In this document: positions 33,387 to 40,360 of the stretch, in pieces
How the letters are laid out: every line of letters begins with the position of its first letter
Position numbering within the stretch: the stretch's first letter is position 1
NCBI RefSeq assembly: GCF_002113125.1
Contig: NZ_NEJP01000011.1
Location: 1 to 64,000 of the forward strand
Source: Pseudomonas sp. B20(2017)
GTDB taxonomy: Bacteria > Pseudomonadota > Gammaproteobacteria > Pseudomonadales > Pseudomonadaceae
Direction: 5' to 3'
Length of the DNA stretch: 64,000 bases
Translations under genes and position numbers: made by a program
Notes under the pieces: generated by a model
Databases searched by the model: none
What the model saw: the letters and a program-made list of their open reading frames with translations, nothing else
What the model was told of the DNA's origin: nothing

Positions 33387-35714
33387 GAAATCGTCATCGA
33401 CAAACGGCAGGATCGCATCCGCCACCGGTTGCAGCTGGCGGGTGATGTAGTGGTCGTAGTCGATGGCGGCGCGGCGCACTTCCAGCGGCTCGGGGCCGGC
33501 CAGGGTGATGACGTAGCTGATCCAGCCACCGTTCTGGTATTGCCGTGGGCGACCGTGTTGCGCGTTGTAATCGTCGGCCAGCCGCGCGGCACGAACATGC
33601 GGCGGTACGTTGCGTTCGTAGTCGTCGAGGGTGCGGCGCAGGCGCTTGCGGTAAACCAGTCGCTCGTCGAACTCACCGGCCAGGGTCTTGCGCACGTACT
33701 CGCGCACGTAATCCTGATACGGCCTGCGCTGGAAAATCCGCTCGTACAGCTCCTGCTGAAACTGCCGGGCCAGCAGCGACCAGTCGGTGCGCACGGTCTC
33801 CAGGCCTTTGTAGACCATTTCCTCACTGCCGTCGGTACGAGTCACCAGACCGGCGTAGCGCTTTTTGCTGCCCTCCTCGGCACCGCGAATGGTTGGCATC
33901 AGGAAGCGTTTGTAGTGGGTTTCGAACTGCAATTCGAGGGCGCTTTCCAGCCCATACTGCTCACGCACATGCTCGCGCCACCAGTCGTTGACGTGCTGAA
34001 CCAGCGCCCGGCCAATGTTCGCCGCCTCTTCCTGACCGTGGGGGCGACGCAGCCAGACAAATGTCGAGTCGGTGTCGCCATAGATCACCGCATGCCCCTG
34101 GGCCTCGATCAACTGCCGGGTACGCAGCATGATTTCGTGGCCGCGCAGGGTGATCGAGGACGCCAGTCGCGTATCGAAAAACCGGCAACCGCTGGAACCC
34201 AGCACGCCGTAGAAAGCGTTCATGATGATCTTCAGCGCCTGGGACAGCGGCGCGTTGTGTTCGCGCTTGGCGGTCTCCCGGCCCTCGGCGACCCGGGCGA
34301 CGATGGACGGCAGGCAATGCCGGGTACGGGAGAAACGAGCGCCGCGAAAACCCGGCACCGAGTCGCTGTCTTCCGGATGCTGCAAGCCTTCGATCAGCCC
34401 CACCGGATCAATCAGAAAGGTGCGGATAATCGACGGATAAAGGCTCTTGTAGTCGAGCACCAGCACCGATTCGTACAGCCCCGGTTGCGAGTCCATGACA
34501 AACCCGCCGGGGCTGGCCTGCGGCGGATTGGTGCCAAGGTTCGGCGCCACGAAACCCTGACGGTGCATCAACGGCATGTACAAATGAGTGAACGCCGCCA
34601 CCGAACCGCCGCTGCGATCCGCCGGCAGGCCGGTGACGCTGGCGCGCTCCAGCAAAAATTTCAGCAGCTCGGTCTTGGCGAAGATCCGCGTGACCAGTTC
34701 GCAGTCCTTGAGGTTGTACTTGGCCAGCGCCGGTTTGTCCTCGGCGAACATGCGGTTGATTTCGTCCATGCGCTGGTACGGGTTGTCGATCGATTTGCCT
34801 TCACCGAGCAAAGTCTGGGCGACGTTTTCCAGGCTGAACGAAGGAAAGCTCCAGGTCGCCGAACGCAGGGATTCGATGCCATCGATGATCAGCCTTCCTG
34901 CCGCTGCCGCGAAGTAATGATTGCGGCTGCCGTGTTCGCGCCACTGCATTTCCTCGCCGCCACGCCCGAGCTTGAGCGGCACGCCGAGGCGCCGGGCGTG
35001 TTCGTGAAGGATGCGCAGATCGAACTGCACGAGGTTCCAGCCGATGATCGCGTCGGGGTCGTGGCGGGCGAACCAGTCATTGAGTTTCTTGAGGATCAGG
35101 GTGCGCGATTCGCAGTACTCGAGGTCGAAGTCGACGATGCTGTCATCGCCGTTCGGCGCACCGAGCATGTACACCTGCCGTTCGCCGCAACCTTCCAGCG
35201 CGATGGAATACAACTCGCCCTGCTCGGTGGTTTCGATGTCCAGCGAGACCAGCCGCAGCTGCGGACGATAGTCGGGTGAAGGTTTGAGGTGGGCGTCGAG
35301 CAGCACACCGTCGGCATCGGGCGTGCCGCTGAACCACACCGGCGCGGTGATGAAACGCTCCATCAGGTAACGCTCGGGCGGTCGCACATCGGCTTCGTAG
35401 ACATCGACACCGTGGCGGTTGAGCGCGGTTTCGAGACGCATCAACTGACCGTGCTGCTGGCAATACAGCCCGAGCACCGGGCGATGCTCGAAATCCTGCA
35501 AAGCCAAGGGGCGCAGTTCGACGTTCTTTTCGTCCGCCAGCACAAGCTCGGCCTGCTCGCGCTGCGCCGCCGGGATGAACGCCACCGACGGCTGATGCGG
35601 CAGGCGCACACGGCGCGGCCCGGCGTCGGTCGCCAGCCAGAACTCGACTTCGGTGCCGGCCGGGGTATCGCGCCAATGCCGGGTCAGGACGAAGCCCTGC
35701 TGTAAATCCACCAC
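33351..35714 (-). CDS. polB: DNA polymerase II (family B)
   Basis: SOS-associated replicative repair polymerase with proofreading, 787 residues. Exonuclease motifs are DIE in SLDIETTEQGE, NLVQFDLRIL and YNLKDCELV; polymerase motifs A (DYKSLYPSII), B (KIIMNAFYGVLGS) and C (YGDTDSTFV) follow in order. The last five residues QLGLF are a canonical beta-clamp-binding motif. A GTG start at 35714 follows GAGG by 5 nt. Its 3' end overlaps the convergent DUF1810 gene by 36 bp, so the clamp-binding codons are shared with that gene. No LexA box was evident by eye upstream. Confidence 0.96.
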   Translation of the reverse strand: MVDLQQGFVLTRHWRDTPAGTEVEFWLATDAGPRRVRLPHQPSVAFIPAAQREQAELVLADEKNVELRPLALQDFEHRPVLGLYCQQHGQLMRLETALNRHGVDVYEADVRPPERYLMERFITAPVWFSGTPDADGVLLDAHLKPSPDYRPQLRLVSLDIETTEQGELYSIALEGCGERQVYMLGAPNGDDSIVDFDLEYCESRTLILKKLNDWFARHDPDAIIGWNLVQFDLRILHEHARRLGVPLKLGRGGEEMQWREHGSRNHYFAAAAGRLIIDGIESLRSATWSFPSFSLENVAQTLLGEGKSIDNPYQRMDEINRMFAEDKPALAKYNLKDCELVTRIFAKTELLKFLLERASVTGLPADRSGGSVAAFTHLYMPLMHRQGFVAPNLGTNPPQASPGGFVMDSQPGLYESVLVLDYKSLYPSIIRTFLIDPVGLIEGLQHPEDSDSVPGFRGARFSRTRHCLPSIVARVAEGRETAKREHNAPLSQALKIIMNAFYGVLGSSGCRFFDTRLASSITLRGHEIMLRTRQLIEAQGHAVIYGDTDSTFVWLRRPHGQEEAANIGRALVQHVNDWWREHVREQYGLESALELQFETHYKRFLMPTIRGAEEGSKKRYAGLVTRTDGSEEMVYKGLETVRTDWSLLARQFQQELYERIFQRRPYQDYVREYVRKTLAGEFDERLVYRKRLRRTLDDYERNVPPHVRAARLADDYNAQHGRPRQYQNGGWISYVITLAGPEPLEVRRAAIDYDHYITRQLQPVADAILPFVDDDFSTLIGGQLGLF

Positions 35715-35900
35715 TGCAACCTCAGGAATTGATTCAGGCGGGCATTCTACGCGGCATTGCCGTAACCCGTGACAAAGGCCTCGCCATGAAAAACCCGGTC
35801 AAATGACGTTTTTTGCGTGTTATCTGCCGTTTTGCGGCCTTGCCCTGCGCGCCTGCGTCTACGATGCTTGGAGAACAACGACAACACCTGAGTAACCGCC

Positions 35901-36341
35901 ATGAAAACCGTCGCCCAGCTGCTCAAGCTCAAAGATCCGAAAAATCAGGAAGTGCACCAGATCAAACCCGATCACATGGTGCTCGAAGCGCTGATGAAAA
36001 TGGCCGAGAAGAACGTCGGCGCCCTGCTCGTGGTGGAAGACGACAAAGTGGTGGGCATCATCAGCGAGCGCGATTACGCGCGCAAACTGGTGCTGCACGG
36101 GCGCTCCTCGGTGGGCACGCCGGTGCGCGACATCATGGTGGCGAACGTGATCACGGTGGACACCCACCAGACCGTCGATACTTGCCTGGGCATCATGTCC
36201 GACAAACGCCTGCGTCACTTGCCCGTGGTGGAGAACGGCAAACTGATCGGCCTGCTGTCGATCGGCGACCTGGTCAAGGAAGCGATTGCCGAACAGGCCG
36301 AGCTGATCAAGCAGCTGGAGCAGTACATTCGCGGGGAATAA
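35901..36341 (+). CDS. CBS-domain protein
   Basis: A 146-residue protein with two CBS motifs (about 12-70 and 75-135) making one Bateman module that binds adenine nucleotides. The typical GIISERDYARKLVLHGRSS and DKRLRHLPVVENGKLIGLLSIGDLVKE segments are seen. No partner domain is fused, so it may sense energy state and act on another protein. Single gene between polB and a repeat. Confidence 0.92.
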   Translation: MKTVAQLLKLKDPKNQEVHQIKPDHMVLEALMKMAEKNVGALLVVEDDKVVGIISERDYARKLVLHGRSSVGTPVRDIMVANVITVDTHQTVDTCLGIMSDKRLRHLPVVENGKLIGLLSIGDLVKEAIAEQAELIKQLEQYIRGE

Positions 36342-36351
36342 TTCCTGTTTG

Positions 36352-36461
36352 ATCGTTCCCACGCTCAGCGTGGGAATGCAGCCGGGGACGCTCCGCGTCC
36401 CAAAGCGTGACGCAGAGCGTCACAAGAGGCGTTCCCACGCAGAGCGTGGGAACGATCACCA
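36352..36461. repeat. Second REP-type inverted repeat cluster
   Basis: GATCGTTCCCACGCTCAGCG at the left faces its inverse at the right, with two smaller hairpins (GGGACGCTCCGCGTCCC and GTGACGCAGAGCGTCAC) between. This is a different family from the GCGAGC(A/G)(A/G)GCTCGC REPs and lies between the CBS gene and the convergent GST gene. Confidence 0.85.
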
Positions 36462-36475
36462 TCTGATTCGATTTC

Positions 36476-37099
36476 TTAACCGGGCCAATGCCGCGCAAAG
36501 ACCGGCGCCAGCACCGGGTGCCGGTCGATGCGCTGCAGCCACGCATGGAAACCGGGTCGGGCCTGGCGCAGGTGTTCGCGGGCACCGGCCCAGCGCGTGA
36601 CCACCGCCGCCAGCACATCCAGTGCGCCCGGTGTTTCATCGTCCAGGTACAGCTCTGCCGAGAACTGATCGGCAAACACCTCCCAGCTCCAGTGCAGTCG
36701 TTCCCGCGCACCCGCCATCAGATTCTGTCGCGAGGCCTCGTCCGGCATCACCAGCCAGCGTTCCGGGTAATCAATGATCCCGATGGCCGCATAGCAATTG
36801 CTGACGATGTACACCAGGCCCCGAATCGCCTGATCGCGGTCAGCGCCGTTGGCCGGCAGCAGGCCGGATTGCGCAAAGCTTTGCCCCAGATGAATCAGAA
36901 TCGCCGCACTTTCGGTGATGACACTGCCGTCCGGCAGTTGCAGGGTCGGGATCTGTTTGAGCGGATTGAGCCGCGCCAGCTCCTGCGCCGCTTCCGCGCT
37001 GGCCTCGATATCGATGAAGCGGTAAGCCACCTGGCACAACTCGAGCGCCGCCTCGATGGCCGCCGCCCCTGAATTGCGATGTCCGTAGAGCTGATACAT
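36476..37099 (-). CDS. Glutathione S-transferase family protein
   Basis: A 207-residue GST. The thioredoxin-like N-terminal domain (1-80) has YGHRNSGAAAIEAALEL, the cis-Pro motif QIPTLQLPDG and ITESAAILIHL for glutathione binding; a helical domain follows. Ser10 of RNSG is a candidate active residue. GGAGGAGG precedes the ATG. Single gene; substrate unknown. Confidence 0.88.
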   Translation of the reverse strand: MYQLYGHRNSGAAAIEAALELCQVAYRFIDIEASAEAAQELARLNPLKQIPTLQLPDGSVITESAAILIHLGQSFAQSGLLPANGADRDQAIRGLVYIVSNCYAAIGIIDYPERWLVMPDEASRQNLMAGARERLHWSWEVFADQFSAELYLDDETPGALDVLAAVVTRWAGAREHLRQARPGFHAWLQRIDRHPVLAPVFARHWPG

Positions 37100-37333
37100 A
37101 TCCCCTCCTCCACTGCGAAAGGCATCCTGCCTGGCCCTATTTATAGCTGTTGTATCGAATTTGGCACGGATTGCGCATTCATCGGCAGCTTGCGAATCCC
37201 TGATCTCGCAAAACAGCGCTGGCGGTGCCCATCCCGCACCAAGAGCAATCAGCGAACGCTATCCGCGTTCTTGTAAGGTGCGATACCGAACCAAAAGTTC
37301 GCGTATCCGAGCTGGCAACAAGGAGTTCACCGC

Positions 37334-37432
37334 GTGAATCTTCATCTGCTGCGCCACACTCTTCTCTTCGTGCCCCTGTACCTGCGTCGTGTTCGTCCTG
37401 CGAACAGTCCGTGCATTCCTTTTATTACCTGA
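37334..37432 (+). CDS. Possible 32-aa leader peptide
   Basis: A GTG-started frame with AAGGAG 8 nt upstream encodes a short hydrophobic peptide with several Arg and Leu residues, ending at TGA. A hairpin follows at 37460-37482. It could be a leader or chance; there is no downstream gene close enough to make attenuation obvious. Confidence 0.2.
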   Translation: MNLHLLRHTLLFVPLYLRRVRPANSPCIPFIT

Positions 37433-37732
37433 ACGCCTGCACTATTTATTTTTTAAATAGCACGCAAGAAGTCATTGCGTGCGCGCCGCATTAATGAATG
37501 CAAGAACACATTGTTCGACAATAACTTTCAGATAGCACATCGATACAACTTTTGCTGTTCGGCATTAATGTCCAAAGCGCACCAAAACTGCACTATCAAT
37601 CATTACCCAGAGCCCGATTTTATTTAGACAAAAACAAGGAAAATCGCCTGTGACCCGCTAAAACACTGACCCGCACCAAATCAGTCCGCCACGCACCATC
37701 ACGCGTCCTGGCCGACACGAGAACAGCCGCTC

Positions 37733-37754
37733 TATCTCGCTGAACAGCGCGATA
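37733..37754. promoter_or_regulatory. Putative enhancer (UAS) palindrome
   Basis: TATCTCGCTG and CAGCGCGATA flank a central AA, with one mismatch between the arms. It is centred about 175 bp upstream of the sigma-54 -12 element, the usual distance for a bacterial enhancer-binding protein site. Confidence 0.4.
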
Positions 37755-37778
37755 CCGCGCCAAGCCTGTCTCGCCCCG

Positions 37779-37800
37779 AAAAAAGCCCTGCAAACAGGGC
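37779..37800 (-). terminator. Orphan intrinsic terminator on the minus strand
   Basis: GCCCTG/CAGGGC stem with a 4-nt loop, followed on the minus strand by six Ts. No minus-strand gene is visible to the right as far as tonB, so it may end a small RNA or a relict gene. Confidence 0.55.
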
Positions 37801-37905
37801 CGTCGGGAGGTTATGCGCCCATGAAAACCGGCGTGCTCAATGAAACTTATATAAATGCGACATAGGTATCATCCGTGAAATAGGCGCTACACAATTGGTC
37901 ACTCT

Positions 37906-37922
37906 TTGGCACAGCGGTTGCT
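37906..37922 (+). promoter_or_regulatory. Sigma-54 promoter of the tonB-exb-yej operon
   Basis: TTGGCACAGCGGTTGCT has the -24 GG and -12 GC separated by exactly 10 bp and matches TGGCACG-N4-TTGCW except at one position. Transcription should start near 37934, giving a leader of about 245 nt before tonB. Confidence 0.72.
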
Positions 37923-38062
37923 ATTGCATCAATCATGAGGGCAAGAATGATGTTCGCCCCTCAATTGCATACTCACTTATAAAAGAACAGCCACGGACCG
38001 GATCAATGAACCATCGAAGTCGACATTACTGAAGCAATAAGTGGCACAAGCCCTGTTCAATA

Positions 38063-38077
38063 GATAGTTCAACTATC
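38063..38077. promoter_or_regulatory. Perfect palindrome GATAGTT-C-AACTATC in the leader
   Basis: A 15-bp perfect inverted repeat about 130 bp downstream of the predicted start and 101 bp before the tonB ATG. It may be an operator for a second regulator or a leader RNA hairpin. Confidence 0.4.
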
Positions 38078-38178
38078 GGCTTCTGCACACCTGTATGAAA
38101 GTTGCGACCACTCACTCGAACAACCCTGTGTTGTTCGAACGGCACCTTATTGCCCTTCATCCACCCGAGGGAGCTTTA

Positions 38179-38997
38179 ATGAACGATGCGGTAAAGCACA
38201 GAACGCCGCCGGGGCCAGTACCGAACGCAGCGCTTGCGTCGGTAGCGGGCCGGCCCGTCTATAAGGCCAACACTTCGCAGCCCGGCGGCCTGAACAAACA
38301 GCAGATGCTGTTGCTGGTGGCGGTGTCGGCGCTGATACACGGCGGCGCCTGGTGGTTTTTCCAGCAGGCGCGGGCCGAACCGCTGCCCACGCCACCGGAA
38401 ATTCCGGAAATGACCGTCGAGCTGACCAGCCCGACACCGCCGGCCCCGCCGACACCGGAGCCGCCGCCCCCACCGCCGCCACCGCCCGAACCGGAACAAC
38501 CGGTGGAAGACGAGGACGCGGTCAAGCCACCGCCCAAACCGGTGGAGAAACCCAAGCCGATCGAAAAACCGAAACCGGTCGAGAAACCCAAACCGGTGAA
38601 AAAGGCCGAGCCGCCGAAAGCGCCGCCCGCCCCTGCGCAACCGGCCGCGCCTGCCGCCCCGGCCACCCCGAGCGCGCCTCCGGCACCTGCGGCGGCACCG
38701 GGCCCGGTGAAAGAGTCGGCGGCGATTTCCGGCCTCGCCAGCCTCGGCAACCCGCCGCCGGAATACCCGTCGCTGGCGCTGCGGCGCAACTGGGAAGGCA
38801 GCGTGGTGCTGCGGATTCAGGTGCTGGCCAACGGTCGCGCCGGCTCGGTGACGGTGACCAAATCCAGCGGCAAGCCGCAACTGGATGACGCGGCAGTCGC
38901 GGCGGTGAAGGCCTGGAAGTTCATCCCGGCCAAACGCGGCGACACACCGATCGACGGCTTCGCCACCCAGACCATCGATTTCAAATTGCCGCAATGA
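38179..38997 (+). CDS. tonB: TonB energy transducer
   Basis: A 272-residue inner-membrane protein that couples the proton-motive force from ExbB-ExbD to an outer-membrane receptor. A 40-residue cytoplasmic extension precedes the membrane helix (about 42-60), which carries the functional Ser50-x3-His54 pair. The periplasmic Pro/Glu/Lys-rich spacer (about 66-190, with Glu-Lys-Pro repeats) is followed by the C-terminal domain (about 205-272, with PPPEYPSLALRRNWEGSVVL). The GAGGGAG before ATG 38179 decides the start. First gene of the operon. Confidence 0.93.
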   Translation: MNDAVKHRTPPGPVPNAALASVAGRPVYKANTSQPGGLNKQQMLLLVAVSALIHGGAWWFFQQARAEPLPTPPEIPEMTVELTSPTPPAPPTPEPPPPPPPPPEPEQPVEDEDAVKPPPKPVEKPKPIEKPKPVEKPKPVKKAEPPKAPPAPAQPAAPAAPATPSAPPAPAAAPGPVKESAAISGLASLGNPPPEYPSLALRRNWEGSVVLRIQVLANGRAGSVTVTKSSGKPQLDDAAVAAVKAWKFIPAKRGDTPIDGFATQTIDFKLPQ

Positions 38998-39046
38998 CGG
39001 CGCGACAACCGAACTCACAACCGATTAACGCAAGCGAGGTGTAGCC

Positions 39047-39751
39047 ATGAACGATTCTTTGTCTTCGATGATTGTCCCCGGCGTGCTCTGGGGGCTGGTG
39101 CTGTTTTCCGTGGTCAGCTGGGCGATCCTGCTAGTCAAGTCGGCGCAATACCTGCGCCAGAAAACCCAGAACAAGCAATTCAGCAAAGCCTTCTGGGGTG
39201 CGCCGGACTTGCTGACCGCCGCCGAACACGCCAGCCAGTATCCGGGCTCGCTGGCGCGGATCGCCAGCAGCGGTTTTGAAGCCTTGCTGGTGGAAGAATC
39301 CCCGCGCACCACCCAGCAACTGGCGCACACCATCAACCGCTCCGATCGACTGGAACGCAACCTGCGCCAGCAGATCCAGAAGGAACGTCGCTCGCTGGAA
39401 AACGGCCAGGCGATCCTCGCCAGCATCGGCAGCACCGCGCCGTTCATTGGTTTGTTCGGCACCGTATGGGGAATCATGGAAGCCCTGCAAAGCATCGGCG
39501 CCAGCGGTTCGGCCAGCCTGGAAACCGTGGCCGGCCCCATTGGTCATGCGCTGATCGCCACCGGCGTGGGGATTGCCGTCGCGGTGCCGGCGGTGCTGAT
39601 CTACAACTTCTTCCTGCGGCGCCTGAAGCTGGCGTCGGCGGACATGGATGACTTCGCCCACGACTTCGACGCCCTCGCCTCGCGCAGCGCGTTTTCCATC
39701 AGCCGTCAGGCCATCGCCAAATCCACGGCCGCCGTGCGGGAGGCCAGCTGA
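39047..39751 (+). CDS. exbB: ExbB, TonB-system proton channel subunit
   Basis: A 234-residue MotA/TolQ/ExbB-family protein with three membrane helices (about 12-30, 125-150 and 165-190). The conserved ASIGSTAPFIGLFGTVWGIM and ETVAGPIGHALIATGVGIAVAVPAVL segments are present. GAGG precedes the ATG. It follows tonB by 49 bp and overlaps exbD by one base (TGATG). No TolQ-type neighbours (tolA, pal) are present, so a TonB role is clear. Confidence 0.95.
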   Translation: MNDSLSSMIVPGVLWGLVLFSVVSWAILLVKSAQYLRQKTQNKQFSKAFWGAPDLLTAAEHASQYPGSLARIASSGFEALLVEESPRTTQQLAHTINRSDRLERNLRQQIQKERRSLENGQAILASIGSTAPFIGLFGTVWGIMEALQSIGASGSASLETVAGPIGHALIATGVGIAVAVPAVLIYNFFLRRLKLASADMDDFAHDFDALASRSAFSISRQAIAKSTAAVREAS

Positions 39752-40152
39752 TGTCCTTTTCCACTCAAGACAGCGATGAAGTGCTCAGCGAAATGAACGT
39801 CACGCCGCTGGTGGACGTGATGCTCGTGCTGCTGGTGGTGTTCATCGTCACCGCGCCACTGATGACCAACGCGATCAAGGTCAACCTGCCAAAAACCGAC
39901 GCCGTCGCTCCCGCTGAAAAGAAAGACCCGGTGGTGGTCAGCGTCGACCAGGACGGCAAGTTCTTCCTGGCCAAGACCGAGCTGGCGCCGGAATCACTGG
40001 AGGCCAGCCTCAAGGAGGTCAAGGCCAAGGACGCCGACGTGCGCGTGCAGCTGCAGGCCGACTCCGCCGTTAATTACGGCCAGGTGGCCAAAGCCATGGC
40101 GTCCATCGAGCGCTCGGGCATCACCAAAATATCGGTGATGACCACCCGCTGA
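39751..40152 (+). CDS. exbD: ExbD, TonB-system stator subunit
   Basis: A 133-residue protein with one N-terminal membrane helix containing the proton-relay Asp in NVTPLVDVMLVLLVVFIV and a periplasmic domain. The ATG overlaps the exbB stop by one base, indicating translational coupling. A 15-bp stem-loop follows 2 bp after the stop. Confidence 0.95.
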   Translation: MSFSTQDSDEVLSEMNVTPLVDVMLVLLVVFIVTAPLMTNAIKVNLPKTDAVAPAEKKDPVVVSVDQDGKFFLAKTELAPESLEASLKEVKAKDADVRVQLQADSAVNYGQVAKAMASIERSGITKISVMTTR

Positions 40153-40154
40153 CG

Positions 40155-40194
40155 GCGGTGTCGGGCGCGCAGTGAGGGACGCGCCCGACACCGC
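40155..40194 (+). other. Strong stem-loop after exbD
   Basis: GCGGTGTCGGGCGCG pairs perfectly with its complement across a 10-nt loop. No U-tract follows, so it is better read as a 3' stabiliser or processing site that could set exbD/receptor ratios than as a terminator. The remaining gap to the receptor gene (to 40360) shows no other feature. Confidence 0.6.
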
Positions 40195-40360
40195 TCGTTG
40201 AATCCCGTCGCAATCGGCCGACCGAAAAAACGCAGCGCGTCTTCGGAGGGGATCGGCTTGCTTGAAGAAAGTGGTTTTCGCGGCGCGGCACCACCGTGCT
40301 CCGTGCAAAGAGGGCTCACAAGGCCATTTCGATAAACGTCTAACAAAGTCGGAAACAACC

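Larger units (their letters stand above)
37100..38178. other. 1.1-kb gene-poor control region before tonB
   Basis: This stretch has lower GC than its surroundings and no convincing protein gene. It holds a weak leader-peptide candidate (37334-37432), a 8-bp hairpin GCACGCAA/TTGCGTGC (37460-37482), an imperfect palindrome (37733-37754), an orphan minus-strand terminator (37779-37800), a sigma-54 promoter (37906-37922) and a perfect 15-bp palindrome (38063-38077). The right part is clearly the regulatory region of the transport operon; the left part looks like decayed sequence. Confidence 0.6.

Noticed and set aside
37158..37174. Second sigma-54-like sequence TTGGCACGGATTGC
   Set aside because: GG to GC spacing is 8 bp, not 10, so it cannot act as a -24/-12 promoter.
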